Assembly: GCF_001641265.1 (NCBI RefSeq)
Contig: NW_020167556.1
Location: forward strand, 62,001-126,000
Reading direction: 5' to 3'
Origin: Pseudogymnoascus destructans
Lineage: Eukaryota; Ascomycota; Leotiomycetes; Thelebolales; Thelebolaceae
DNA: 64,000 nucleotides
Part shown: one piece after another, positions 1 to 12,098 of the stretch
Layout of the letters: each line of letters begins with the position of its first letter
Position numbering within the stretch: the first letter of the stretch is position 1
Notes under the pieces: model-generated
Told to the model about the DNA's origin: nothing
Seen by the model: only the letters and a program-made list of their open reading frames with translations
The model's database searches: none
Translations under genes and position numbers: made by a program

Positions 1-27
1 CATATACAAACATTATCAATATAAAAT

Positions 28-203
28 TTATATGCATAAGTATACCATTAAAGCAAATAAAACACGAACTTTAAAGAAGATGGTACCAAAAATAGTATAT
101 GAAAAAGTAGATCTCTAATTGTAAGATTTCTAGCTACACCTAAGATAAATGCACCTAATATTACTCCAATAATTAGTATATACTATAATTCCTGTAGTGA
201 CTA
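28..203 (-). pseudogene. atp9: Decayed atp9 (ATP synthase subunit c) remnant, unit 1
   Basis: The minus strand encodes a peptide reading GVILGAFILGVARN, which matches the conserved loop region of subunit c. A shift of one base further on gives LFSYTIFG and then LFALM, the usual subunit c C-terminus, ending at a TAA. The first half of the gene (start codon and first helix) is gone apart from a weak match near 190-203. The same frame break occurs in all three turns, so it is real decay and not a read error. ATP9 is presumably supplied from the nucleus. Confidence 0.75.
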
Positions 204-262
204 AATATTTTTATAAAAATTTTGCGACTTATTATATTTTTATTTTAATTAGCTTTTAATTA

Positions 263-336
263 TAGAGATATGGAAGAATCGAACCCCTTATTATAGATCT
301 GCAATCCAAATGCAAAACCATTTGCAACATATCTCT
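263..336 (-). tRNA. trnC: tRNA-Cys(GCA), unit 1
   Basis: Acceptor AGAGATA/TATCTCT pairs perfectly. The loop carries GCA and the T arm contains TTCGATT. It lies between cob and the atp9 remnant. Confidence 0.88.
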
Positions 337-533
337 ACGTAAAAACGTATAAAAATATCTCTACATACTTATATATCTTTAAGATCAAAGTTTAACCTGT
401 AATATGACAATGTTTGAAATAATATATTACTAATACACATGTAACTCTTAAGATATAAGTGCTAGTCTTTTAAATAACATTAAAAAAATCTATAATTATT
501 TATATGTACATACTTTTTTTTTTGTGTGTATAA

Positions 534-1703
534 CTAAGCCTTATGCGATTTAGTTATACTTAATTCCACTAATGTATTTTCTAATAAACTAACTAGAGGT
601 ACTATTATTAAAAAGTGAGCAAAATAAATAACAGTACTTATTTGTCCAAATTCAATAAATGGAGATTCCACATGTTTAGCACCTAATACCAATAATATTA
701 AGAAATTAGCTATAAACATATAAAAAGCTATTTTACTTAAAGGTCTGAATTGTATACCTCTAGATCTACTTAAATCTGTGTAAGGCATAGCTAATAATAT
801 AAAAATAGCACCAAACATAGCAATAACACCTAATAATTTATTAGGAATAGATCTTAATATAGCATAGAAAGGTAATAAGTATCATTCAGGAACTATAGCA
901 GGAGGAGTTTGCATAGGATTTGCTACAACATAGTTATCACTATCTCCTAAAACATTAGGCATAAAGAATACAAATACACTTAATACAATTATAAAGATAA
1001 ATATAGTTATTAAATCTTTAAATAAAAAATAAGGAGCAAAAGCTAATCTATCAAAATTACCTGAAACACCTAATGGATTACCAGATCCAGCACTGTCATG
1101 AAGAGCAATTAAGTGCATTAGAGCTAATGCAGCTAAAACAAAAGGTAAAACAAAATGTAAAGCAAAAAATCTATTTAAAGTAGCGTTATTAACAGAAAAA
1201 CCACCTCAAATAAATTCAACTATATCTTGTCCAACTCAAGGAATCGCACTCATAAGGTTTGTAATAACAGTCGCACCTCACAATGACATTTGGCCGTATG
1301 GTAAAACATAACCTAAGAATCCTGTAGCCATCATTAACACAAAAATAATTACACCTAATGTTCAAACTAATGTTCTAGGTGCTCTGTAAGACCCGTAATA
1401 TAAACCTCTTCCTATGTGTAAATACACTAAAAAAAAGAAGGCTGAAGCTGTATTACTGTGTAAGTAACGTATTAATCAACCATTATTAACATCACGCATG
1501 ATATGTTCTACTGAATTGAAAGCTTCTAATACACTAGGGTTGTAGTGCATTGCTAATGTAACTCCTGTTACTATTTGTACTATTAAACAAACGGCTAATA
1601 GAGAACCAAAGTTTCACAGATAGCTAATATTACTAGGTTGTGGTGAATCTATTAAATATGAATTAACCAATTTTAACAAAGGATGATTTTTAAAAATTCT
1701 CAT
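534..1703 (-). CDS. cob: Apocytochrome b, unit 1 (intact)
   Basis: Cytochrome b of the bc1 complex (complex III), an inner-membrane protein that carries the two b haems and the quinol oxidation site. The frame is open for 389 residues in code 4 with UGA as Trp and ends at TAG. It starts MRIFKNHPLLKL. The motifs GQMSLWGATV and PEWYLLPFYAM are typical of the Qo site, and the length matches the fungal family. There is no intron. This is the correct version: unit 2 has lost one A from a homopolymer in the C-terminal third. Confidence 0.97.
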
Positions 1704-1936
1704 TTTATATACAGATAACATTAAATACTTATTTTTTAGAAATATAGATAACTTCTTATGTTAGTCCTTAACTAAAAACTAGGACTAGCTAAGTTAAATA
1801 ACTAGGTAAGTACCGTCTTACCCTATTTTAATTCTCTAATGGTTTAGTTTAAACAATATAATATTTAAGGATGTAAAGTTTTTACAATTAAATTAATTTG
1901 TGAAACTAAAACTTATACAAATTATTTTAACTATAT

Positions 1937-2007
1937 AAAGTGTGGAAGAGTCGAACTTCCTTAATACATATAAATAATAAAAGCAGAACCATCTGCAACA
2001 CGTGTAT
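1937..2007 (-). tRNA. Degenerate tRNA-Cys-like element, unit 1
   Basis: The D arm (GCAG/CTGC) and T arm (GGAAG/CTTCC) are well formed and closely resemble those of trnC on the other side of cob. The acceptor is poorly paired, the anticodon arm is degenerate, and the loop has no U at position 33 and no GCA. It is probably a decayed trnC duplicate or a processing signal between nad5 and cob. Confidence 0.5.
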
Positions 2008-2270
2008 AACTTAAAGTACAACAGTGTCCATTAGTATTATATACTATATGGATACTATATATTTAATAATTATATATAAAGATAATATATAGGGTAGATA
2101 TATTTCATCTTGATTAACACCACACATAATGTGGTAATTATTATAAGTATAGTTAACATTAAGACCTATAATAAGAGAGCGAAAAAAAGATTTACACTTT
2201 TAACTGCTGATAGTTAATCAGCAATGTTATTATTACACCACTTCGCATTAGTTTTATTAAGAAAATAAAA

Positions 2271-3449
2271 TCTTTACTATAAAAACCCTGTCATAAAAGG
2301 GAATGCAACTAAACTAAGACTAGCTATCAGCATAACAGAATAAGTTAAAGGCAAGAATGCTCTTAATCCTCCGTATTTTCTAAAATCCTGGTTATCAGAT
2401 ACAGCGTGAATTACAGCTCCCGCACCTAAAAATAACAGTGCTTTATAGAAAGCATGATTAACTAAATGAAATAAAGCAAGATTGTATGAAGATAAACCTA
2501 CTGCAATAACCATCATACCTAATTGACTCATAGTACTGTATGCAATAACTTTTTTAATATCTTGTTGGAATAGCCCAATAAGACTACTAAAAACAGTAGT
2601 TATTGCACCTAATCATAAACATAAAATTAAAACAGTTGAACTATATTCTATTAAAGGACTTGTACGCATAAGTAAATATACACCAGCTGTAACCATTGTA
2701 GCAGCGTGTATTAAAGCACTAACTGGTGTAGGCCCTTCCATAGCCATAGGTAATCACACATGTAACCCTATTTGAGAACTTTTAGCCATAGCTCCTATTA
2801 ATAAACATACTCCTATAATTGTAACAATATTTTCATTAACAAAAGGAGCTAATGAGAAAACAGTGCTATAATCTATATTACCAAAAGATCATAATATAGC
2901 AAACATACCTATCATAAAAAAGGCATCCCCAACTCTATTAGTTAATAAAGCAGAGATAGAGCTTTGATTTGCTGCTATTCTAGTAAACCAGAAACTAACT
3001 AACAGATATGAGCAAATACCTACACCCTCTCACCCTACAAACATTAATAAAAAATTATTAGCTGTAACTAGTATTACCATCATAAATGTAAATAAACTAA
3101 GATAGCTAAAAAATCTTTGATTGTGTGGGTCATGGCTCATGTACCCTATAGAGTATACGTGCACTAAAGAAGAAACAATTAAAACAGGTATTAACATAGA
3201 CACAGTTAAACTATCAAACTGAAAACCTCATAACACATTTAGTGATTCACTATCTATTCATCTGAAAAGATTTATAGATACAGGTATGTTATTTAATCCT
3301 ACTTCAAAAAAGGCAACTGTTGCTAATAATGTTGTTAAAATTACACATAAAGATGTTATTAACTGCGCCCCACTAACTCCAACTTTTCTACCAAAAAGCC
3401 CCGCAACTATTGACCCTAACAAAGGTAAAGTTATTATTGCTAAATACAT
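2271..3449 (-). pseudogene. nad5: nad5 truncated at its 3' end by an 851-base deletion, unit 1
   Basis: NADH dehydrogenase subunit 5. About the first 395 of roughly 653 residues are present, from MYLAIITLPLLG through MSQLGMMVIAVG to MTGFYSKDFI. The sequence then jumps straight into the intergenic spacer at about 2271, giving a chimeric tail. Unit 2 has the missing 851 bases, bounded by the shared 10-mer AAAATAAAAT. There is also an extra T in the TTTTT run just before the junction. The start overlaps the stop of nad4L by one base. It is either a real deletion molecule or an assembly error between short direct repeats. Confidence 0.9.
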
Positions 3450-3718
3450 TATTTATACTCTATAGCTATACTTCCTCTTAATCTGTAAAAAGCTACTAGT
3501 ATACCCAAACCTATCGCAGATTCTGCACCCGCTATTGCTATTATATATATAGCATAAGTTTGGCCTAATATATCATCAAAGCTAAGTGAACTTACCAATA
3601 TTAAAAATGTAATAGATAGAAGCATTATCTCTATAGAAATAAGCATTAATATTATATTTTTTCTATTTAAAACGAAACCTAAAATCCCGATTAAAAAGAG
3701 TACTAGGGTTAAATTCAT
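3449..3718 (-). CDS. nad4L: NADH dehydrogenase subunit 4L, unit 1
   Basis: Small hydrophobic subunit of complex I, 89 residues and identical to unit 2. It has three predicted membrane helices and the conserved pattern IEIMLLSITFLIL followed by GAESAIGLGILVAFYR. Its TAA stop shares one base with the nad5 ATG. Confidence 0.97.
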   Translation of the reverse strand: MNLTLVLFLIGILGFVLNRKNIILMLISIEIMLLSITFLILVSSLSFDDILGQTYAIYIIAIAGAESAIGLGILVAFYRLRGSIAIEYK

Positions 3719-3839
3719 TATATATTATTTATATTTAAATTATTGTTTTTAGTTTATTGTAACTAATATAGTTAAGGATGAAATACTTGAGACTATTATT
3801 ATACTAATATAACCCCATAAACAATTTAATTTTCAGGGT

Positions 3840-3865
3840 TTAACATAAGCTAATGCTTATGTTAA
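3840..3865. repeat. Perfect hairpin between nad4L and atp8, unit 1
   Basis: An 11-base inverted repeat (TTAACATAAGC) is separated by the loop TAAT. It lies in the 168-base spacer and could be an RNA processing or stability element. Confidence 0.6.
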
Positions 3866-3886
3866 CCTTTATATCATAGAATTATT

Positions 3887-4033
3887 TTATAATTTACTTA
3901 TAAAAACACGGCTTAAGAATAGACGCACAAACCTTGGTAATATATATTTAGAAAATACATATATCATTGTTACTAATATAACAAATGCAAAAGTTACTTG
4001 ATTAATAAAATAAAAAGGAACTAACTGTGGCAT
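3887..4033 (-). CDS. atp8: ATP synthase subunit 8, unit 1
   Basis: Short membrane subunit of F1Fo-ATP synthase, 48 residues, identical to unit 2. It begins with the diagnostic MPQLVPFYF, followed by one membrane helix and a basic tail. Confidence 0.95.
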   Translation of the reverse strand: MPQLVPFYFINQVTFAFVILVTMIYVFSKYILPRFVRLFLSRVFISKL

Positions 4034-4044
4034 GGTATTTATGG

Positions 4045-4193
4045 AATTTGATAGATGTATAGATAAGTAAAGACTTACTCACATCAGAACTTTTTGTAAA
4101 AGGTTTACGTGGAAAACATTGATGCAAAATAACCATTAAAAATAATTTTAATGTTTATAAGACCCATTCAATGCTTTAAATTTGGCTATTTCA
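4045..4193. repeat. 149-base direct repeat, downstream member, unit 1
   Basis: Identical to 4526-4674, offset 481 bases. It holds the last 15 codons of orf120 and its 3' flank towards atp8. Confidence 0.95.
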
Positions 4194-4510
4194 CTAGTCA
4201 ATAGGCTACTATATGTAGGATCTTTAATTTTTAAAGAATTTTCTATATTTAAACCCTTATTAAACAATTCATTTATAGAAGATCCATTATGAGTTATTAA
4301 TCTGTCTATGACTCCTACTCTAGCACTAATTTTATTAGCGTATGAATCTGTCATACTTGAAGGTACATCGATAGACATGTTACCTTGAGCATCTGATACT
4401 ACGTTAATACCAGTATCTAGAACAATTGCTTTAAACTGAGTGATGAAGACTTCCATTTGAGGAAGTAACCTGTTAATCTCTGTAACTATTGCATATAATT
4501 CTTCTTCCAT
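4148..4510 (-). CDS. orf120, hypothetical protein, unit 1
   Basis: The 120-residue protein is identical to unit 2. It is soluble-looking and mostly helical, starting MEEELYAIVTEINRLLPQM and ending FKALNGSYKH. See the unit 2 entry for a full description. Confidence 0.75.
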   Translation of the reverse strand: MEEELYAIVTEINRLLPQMEVFITQFKAIVLDTGINVVSDAQGNMSIDVPSSMTDSYANKISARVGVIDRLITHNGSSINELFNKGLNIENSLKIKDPTYSSLLTSEIAKFKALNGSYKH

Positions 4511-4525
4511 TGGATACTTATTTGA

Positions 4526-4674
4526 AATTTGATAGATGTATAGATAAGTAAAGACTTACTCACATCAGAACTTTTTGTAAAAGGTTTACGTGGAAAACAT
4601 TGATGCAAAATAACCATTAAAAATAATTTTAATGTTTATAAGACCCATTCAATGCTTTAAATTTGGCTATTTCA
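4526..4674. repeat. 149-base direct repeat, upstream member, unit 1
   Basis: Second member of the pair with 4045-4193. It encodes the same FKALNGSYKH tail. The sequence beyond it (up to about 4833) only weakly resembles the middle of orf120, as expected of a decayed older copy. Confidence 0.9.
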
Positions 4675-4833
4675 TTAATAAATTGGGATATATATTTTAA
4701 CAACCCTAACGCCGTTAATGTTAGTTATAAAACAATGCTTTTAAACTGAAAGATATAGATACCCGGTTAAAGTGTCAATATATGATACATCAAGAAGCTT
4801 GTTAGATTAATCAAAATAAACTTAAATTAAATT

Positions 4834-6585
4834 TTAATTTAGTCATTTTTTATTATTCTTGATATCCTCTATTCTAAATATTATAATAGGCTTTTTATAT
4901 GCTTTCCTTATTTCTTCTTCTACATAATCAAATACAGTTTTAGTATGATTTCTTACCATAGTAAGATGATTATGTGTTCAATTTCTAGGATCATCTGGTC
5001 GTCTATATCTTCTACCAAAATCTACCGATATTTCAAGTAAAGCTTCTAGCATACCAAGATGATATCTTAAAGAAAAATAATCCTCTATAATTGGAGGTTT
5101 AACGTGTGGAATTATATATAAATCAGACTTTTTATATAGATGTTCTTCTTTATAATATAATCCCATACAACCCTGAAAATATTTTCCCCCGGATGCTATA
5201 GTATTAACAGAAATACTACCCCCTTTAGTTAATCTATTAGCACGCAACGTTTCTTGTTGATAAACAACTAAAACTTCTCTGAGTATATTTAAATTAATAG
5301 CCCGTATATCTTTATAATCATAATTTCCCACTTTTTTTTAAAATTTTTGACATTTCAAGATAAAAGACCTTCTTTATAATTCAAAAAAAGAAGAAGGAAA
5401 CAACATCGTAATCTTTATTAGGGTCCTTAAAATTAATACCTAATTTATCCAATATTATATATGCAGGTCTATCTTTAAGTTTAATCGGTCATACTGACGG
5501 CTCTACTAAAATTGCAGATTCTGCATATTTTTTGGGGTATTAACAAACTGCTATTTTCATGTATAACTAGACATTTATCTCTATTATTAGCCCTACTATC
5601 AGGTAAATTACTACTTCTATCTAAAATCTCCTTCGCTAAGGCTTCTCTACGTTCATTTTTAGCTGACGTTAAAATTGAAAGTCAATTTATAGCAGGAGCT
5701 ATAGTTAAAGCTGAAGAAGTTGAAGCTTCTGGTACTTGTGTACCAAAAGTTGAAGAAGTTGAAGAAATTAAAGCTGAAGAAGTTGAAGCTTCTGGTACTT
5801 GTGTATTATTACTTATACCTAAACTTGACTCTATAGTAGTGCCTCCGCTTCTACCTTCATATGGAGCTATAACTACCTGTAGCTTTTTTCTCCTTTTTGG
5901 GTTATTTGACCTAGGGTCATCTTCAGGTTCAAAGTACATAGAATTTTTATTGGAAGAACAATAATTTACAGAAAAAAAAATAGGTAATAATATTTCCCTA
6001 TTATCTATAAAAATTAATCTTATAAGTACAAACAAAGAAATACAATAATTCATCTTATAGCTTTTTTGTATGTAATATTCTTTTTCGCAAAACTTGAAGA
6101 AAAATCTACATTAAAACTAAAAGGATTGTATTTTATTATAATACTGTTTAATACACCACATATATATGTAATAGGTAATCAAAGAGAGAATGCCAAAAAG
6201 CATAATAAAAAAAAATCCTTATACTCTATACCCAATGTAGAACATGTGGTAAATCTATGGTCGTTGTTAATAAAAACATAAAGATAAATATTAACCCAGT
6301 AGTTAAAGGATATTAGCTATATTTTTTAATTTTTAAAATTAATATTTCTTTTATAGTTAATTTTGAATAATTATGCTTGGTTTTCCTATTGACTTGTATA
6401 TAAAATCGCATAGTAACTAAAAGGGATATAGTTAAACCTAAAATAATAATAAGAGTAGAATAGTTCGCATTAGATAAGGAAAAATACATATCATTACATT
6501 CTTTTAGTAAACTTTCCCATATATCTTTTAGATTAGATAATATTGAATTAAATACACGTAATATTAAATTAAGAATATTTAACAT
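4834..6585 (-). CDS. orf582, frame broken by several indels, unit 1
   Basis: Same gene as the open 582-codon frame of unit 2. Small homopolymer indels split it into several pieces, for example in the T run near 5334, the AAAAAAA run near 5385, and around 6190 and 6350. I take these as sequence errors because unit 2 reads through. Confidence 0.7.
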
Positions 6586-6601
6586 ATAAATATTAATTAG
6601 C

Positions 6602-9600
6602 TTAGTTAAACAAATTATAACTAACCATCTGAAAGCAAATACCTGAAGAGATACCTGAATAGTATCTATGTATAGGATTAGATATTTTACTTTGTAAAGG
6701 TAATGACACAAATGCATGAGGTTTAGGTGGGCTAGTTAATGCTCACTCTAAACTATTATAACTTCTATTTAATAATGTTTGTAAAGAAATCGCTATAGAA
6801 TTGAGGTGTTAATCAAGGATATCTGCTTGTAGCTTTTCCTTCAACTAATTGTATATATATAATGTATAAGAAAAGTCAAGTAGCTACTACACTTATTATA
6901 GACCCAAAACTACTTATTAAATTTCAACCTGCGAAAGCATCAGGGTAATCACCAATTCTTCTAGGCATACCTTGTAAACCTAAGAAATGTTGAGGGAAGA
7001 ATGTAACATTAACACCAATAAACATAATTCAGAAGTGTACTTTACCTAAAAATTGGCTGTAATCTAATCCTAGTATTTTAGGTATTCAGAAGTATCAAGC
7101 ACTAAATAATGCAAATACAGCACCCATACTTAAAACATAATGGAAATGAGCTACAACATAGTAAGTGTCATGGAAAGCGATATCAAGAGAAGCATTAGCT
7201 AAAACAACTCCACTTAATCCACCTATTGTAAACATAAATACGAAACCTAAAGCAAATAACATTGAAGGTGTTAATTGTAAAGATCCTCCCGTAACATGTA
7301 GCTAATCAACTAAATATTTTAATACCAGTTGGAACAGCAATAATTAATGTAGCAGCTGTAAAGTAGGCTCTAGTATCAACGTCTAATCCTACAGTATACA
7401 TGTGGTGACTTCAAACAACAAAACCTAAAACTCCAATAGACATCATCGCATATACCATACCTAAATACCCAAATACACTCTTGTTAGAGCTAGCAGATAT
7501 AGTAGTACTAACAACACAAAACCAGGTATAATTAATATATAAACTTCAGGGTGACCGAAGAATCAGAAAAGATGTTGGTATAGTATAGGATCACCACCAC
7601 CAGCAGCTTCAAAAAATGATGTATTAAAATTTCTATCAGTTAAAACCATTGTAATTGCACCGGCAAGAACAGGTAATGATAATAATAATAATACAGCTGT
7701 AACAACTACAGCTCATCCAAATAAAGCTAATTTATGTAATCTTATACCTGGACTTCTCATATTTAATATAGTAGTTATAAAGTTAATTGCACCTAATAAA
7801 CTACTTATACCAGATAAGTGTAAAGCAAATATAGCTAAATCAACACTAGGTCCACTGTGACTTTGTATACCACTTAATGGTGGATACAGTGTTCAACCTG
7901 TACCTGCTCCGTTTTCTATACCGCTAGCAAAAAGGAATAATATTAAAACTAGGTGGTAATAATCAGAAACTTATATTATTTAATCTAGGGAATGCCATAA
8001 TCAGGACCCCCTACTAAAAGTGGCAATAAAAAATTACCAAATCCTCCTATCATAGCTGGCATACGATTTTAACCCGCTAATTTTCATTAACGGCCGGACT
8101 ATATCTTTACCTTTAAATATAATATTTAATAAGGTATTTCGCGTGTAGTCTCTGAGGATCCTACTACTTAAAGGTGTTTAATGCTTAAAAAGCCCCTCTA
8201 GATTTGGTTTCCTGCTGATTGCCTAATCTCTTAAAATGTAACTGTATTATACCGCTTTTCAAAAAAGAAAGTCTGTATTACTAGTTCTAAGAGCTCTAAA
8301 GGTATTCCAGCATATAGCGAAAAGAAAGTAAAGCATTTCTGCCTTACCCGGCCATGCCTTTTTTTTATAGAATACTAATAATTTTTATGTTAAATGTCCA
8401 AATTTTGATAAGTAAATCTTCATTTACCTCTATAATAACAGACTTAATTCCTTTTAAGTAATCTCTAATCACTTGACGATCGCCTTTAAGATGATTGGCC
8501 AAACTATTTAACGAATAAAACTCTAGTTTTTACTTGCATCGTATTTAAACCTCTGCAAGTATAGCTTTAGCTGCTGGATGTTTAATTTTATATAAATCCC
8601 GTTTATTTACAACTAAAGTTTTTATTTCCCTAAAGTTAGTTGGTTAATATATTCAATTTCAAGTAAATCACCTGATAAAAAGAAGTGATCTAGATATAAA
8701 GTACCTAAGTCTAAACAATCATTTAAAGTTTTATGATGAATATTTATTGAACTATACATATTTGTTTTGACTCAAATAATATAATAGATTTAGGGTTTTT
8801 GAATCATATATGTAGATAGGAGTACTCTCTCTTTACGTAGTTTATTACGTATCTCCTCAGACACTGGTTCATGATAACCAGGACTAGCAGCAACTAAATC
8901 TACGTTAAGATTAGGGTTCAAAGTATCAATAAATTCTTGTTCTAAGGCTACTACTTGATCTAAAGTAGATTCAACGTCCAAAATATATATAGTCAATCTT
9001 ATATTACTAAAACCGTGTTTGTTTAAGTATCTGAGAACTCTCCCGCTTTAGTTTTAAGTATTGAAGGCATAAAATAAGAACTTATACGGTTGTACAAGTT
9101 AATAGAATGACCTACATAAATATTTTTTAGATCTAGAGTTTCCCATACATAAACACCTTTTTGTTTTTTAGTTACTTTAAGGATTATATCTCTGTTATTA
9201 TAAGGGTCTTCTACTAATATTTTAACATATTTATTTTTAGATTTGAAATCTTTATTATCTTTATTGTTATTATCGTTACCCACTTTTATATCATAATCTT
9301 CAGCAATCTTGATCGTGCTGTATCTATGATAAAGCAAGATTGGGGATAGATTTAATTTTTCATTTAACATATTTGCATTATTTTTGACCATGAAGAAAAT
9401 CATAAGGATGGCGTGTGCTGTTATTATACTGGTTATATAATTGATTATCTGCTATATATGAACACCAGGTCCACTTAATTCTAATCTAATTAAGACTGAA
9501 AAAGCTGTACCTAATAATCCTGAAAATAAAGCGAATATTAAATATAATGTTCCAATATCTTTAGCATTAGATGATAAAAATCATCTCTCTGTTCAAAGTG

Positions 9601-9758
9601 ATATGCTAGATTTTAATATACTATTGTTGTTTTTAGTAACAATATTATTGTAATTAATTATACTTTCATTATAAGAAGTAAAATGGGAAGTAACCGATCG
9701 TAAAATAGACAGATTAAAATCTAAGACTCTATTCTTTGATTTGATAACACTTTATCAT
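6602..9758 (-). CDS. cox1: Cytochrome c oxidase subunit 1, two exons, unit 1 (several indels)
   Basis: Exon 1 is 9387-9758 and exon 2 is 6602-8063. They are split by a group I intron between the codons for FFMV and MPAMIGG. Exon 2 has several indels against unit 2, for example near 6790, 7290, 7945 and 8000. At two places this unit is correct where unit 2 is not. It keeps [14 protein letters not shown] near 7025, and it lacks the extra base in the exon 1 leader. See unit 2 for function. Confidence 0.92.
8064..9386 (-). mobile_element. Group I intron of cox1, unit 1
   Basis: Same intron as 40190-41518. The 5' exon ends in U and the intron ends in G, with a group I core between about 8070 and 8350. 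It carries the GIY-YIG endonuclease frame. Confidence 0.88.
8390..9403 (-). CDS. GIY-YIG homing endonuclease in the cox1 intron, unit 1
   Basis: Same ORF as 40517-41535. Here the segment after the catalytic domain keeps the right frame (DSKTLNLL near 8795) where unit 2 is missing a base. Unit 1 has its own losses near 9040 (a C in CCCC) and 8825 (a G). Confidence 0.8.
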
Positions 9759-9820
9759 AAGAAATAGGAAGGTATATTATTTAAAAACAGATTATAACCA
9801 GTGTAATCTCTGGTTTATTT

Positions 9821-9893
9821 TGCGGCTAGCCGAAGTCGAATCGACATAAAACGTTTGGAAGACGTCGGGTTTTACCATTAACTTATAAGCCGC
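9821..9893 (-). tRNA. trnG: tRNA-Gly(UCC), cox1-cox2 copy, unit 1
   Basis: Same as 41953-42023 with two extra bases (a T and an A in short runs), probably errors. Confidence 0.88.
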
Positions 9894-10031
9894 TTATACA
9901 CATACTATATAAATAATATGTGTATTTATCAAAAGATAGCCATATAATATAATAAATTAACCTTTATTAACTTTTATCAATTACTAATATAAGATTAGCA
10001 AAAGATAATTAATATTTATATGTATTAATAA

Positions 10032-10782
10032 TTATTGATCTTCTAATCAAGATAAGAATTTTTCTATGCTAACTGATTCTATAACTATAGGCATAGAGCT
10101 ATGTAAAATTCCACATATTTCTGACATTGTCCGTAGAATGTACCTTCTCTATTTATAAGTACAGATACTTGATTTAATCTACCTGGATATGCATCACATT
10201 AATACCTAAAGCCGGGCAAGCAAAAGAATGTATAACATCAGCAGCTGTAACAATAAATCTAAACATGTGTTAATTCTGGAAGTATAACTCTATTATCCAC
10301 TTCTAACATTCTTAAACCTCCTTCAGCTAAGTCAGATTCTGGTACTAAATATGAATCGAATTCTATAAAGTCCCGTCATCTGTTAAAAAATCAGGGTACT
10401 GGTAACTTCAGTATCATTGGTGACCTTCTGCTAATACAGACATAGCTGGATCACTTACTTCATCCATTAAATATAATAATTTAAAAGAAGGGAAAGCTAT
10501 AAGTATCAGTATTAAAGCAGGAGTAATAGTTCATATTAATTCTATTAATGTACCATGATTTAGGTATTTGTGGATATAGGGGATTTTTCATGAATATAAG
10601 TTCTAATACAGACAACATTATTCACCCTACAGCGAATAATACTATAACTAAATAAAACATAATATTATCATGTAATTCTACTAATCCTTCCATTTGTGGA
10701 GTAGCAGTATCTTGGAAGTATAAACCTCAAGGACTAGGTGCGTCACAATAATTAAAAAGCTATTTTTAATATAATAAATCAT
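10032..10782 (-). CDS. cox2: Cytochrome c oxidase subunit 2, frame broken, unit 1
   Basis: Same gene as 42162-42917 but five bases shorter, with several frame breaks, for example near 10125, 10200, 10370 and 10570. Unit 2 is open, so these look like errors. Confidence 0.92.
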
Positions 10783-10916
10783 TTGTTCTTATTATCTTTT
10801 TTTGCTTGTATCCATAATATAATATTGTATAAGTATTAATAGTAAAAGTAATAGGTATATAAAAGGAAAAACAGATTAGAATTAAATAAAAAGAAAAAAA
10901 AAAGTAAATATAAAAA

Positions 10917-12097
10917 TAAGAAGCGTCACCCTTGGGTTCAGATTCTGAACCAGTCTTGACTATTTTGTTACCTTTGTCTGGAGAAGAATCTGACGAGTCC
11001 GAATCAAATTTTCTCTTGTTACTTACAAGATCATCTACAGAAGGAGCAGCAGTATCACCTATAGGACTTTCATTTATAGGTGGAGTCCATGGTCTTCAAT
11101 TCCCTCTTGAAAGAACATCGCTAGGAGCAGCAGACTCTTCTGCAGAAGCAGCAGACTCTTCTGCAGGAGACTCTTCTGCAGGTGCAGCAATATCATCTAC
11201 AGGAGCAGCAGACCTTGTTGCAGCAATATTCTCTAGCTTAGCAGTAATACTATCCAGAGAACGAGTAATATTTCTTGGAACATCTTCTGTAGCAGGAGTA
11301 CCAGGAGGACCGATAGGACCTTTTGCAGACTGTGCATTTCCAGTTTCTAAATCTATAAGAAGATCCGTCACTACATCAGGCAAATCATCCAATTCCTTCT
11401 TAAGTAATCTAGCATCATAATTCAAGTATTTACTACGTTTACTTGGATCATCCTCAGTTGCCTCTATATGATCAAATATTTCAGAATAATCCTTACAAAG
11501 AGCAGCCTTACTTTAGCAAGGGCTTTATCGTAAACATCTACTTCTTCATCCTCATAAGTCTCACGAACAATAGACGCAAGCTGAGCGTTTCACGCTAAGA
11601 CTTCCTTCTCTAGTTCCCTTCTCGTACTTTCTTTCTCACTCTCAGTACTAGTATCAGGTTCAGAATCAGATTCAGAATACACATAGTCACTATCGTCTTC
11701 CGAGACTTGTTTCTCTTCCTCTCTCTCTTCCTTTTCCTCTTCCGCTGCTCTTCTGTTATTCTCAGTACTACTATCAGTATCACTATTACTATCAGTATTA
11801 CTACCCACAGATTCGTTGTCTGTTGATCTTACTGAAAAGACACAGTCTAAAAATGTTTGTTTTAATTCACGTGTTTCAATTCCTAAGTAATCTACTATAT
11901 CAAAATTACCCATATGTTGTTAATTAATGTTATAATTAACCATACTATTATGTATATAGTCTTAGTTGGTAGCATAGCGATTCTACAAAAATAAAACATC
12001 TGAATTCTTTGTATCATTAATAAAAAACTAGATTTGCAAATGTAAATTATTGTAATAATCCATATTAAAAGTAATATATAAAAAATAAAAATAACAT
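10917..12097 (-). CDS. orf394, frame broken, unit 1
   Basis: Same gene as 43051-44235. Single-base losses near 11515 (T run), 11910 (CCC for CCCC), 12090 and at the stop split the frame. Unit 2 is open throughout. Confidence 0.65.
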
Positions 12098-12098
12098 A

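Noticed and set aside
5512..5964. 150-codon plus-strand open frame
   Set aside because: It is antisense to orf582 and exists only because indels in unit 1 open it. Unit 2 has no matching long frame.
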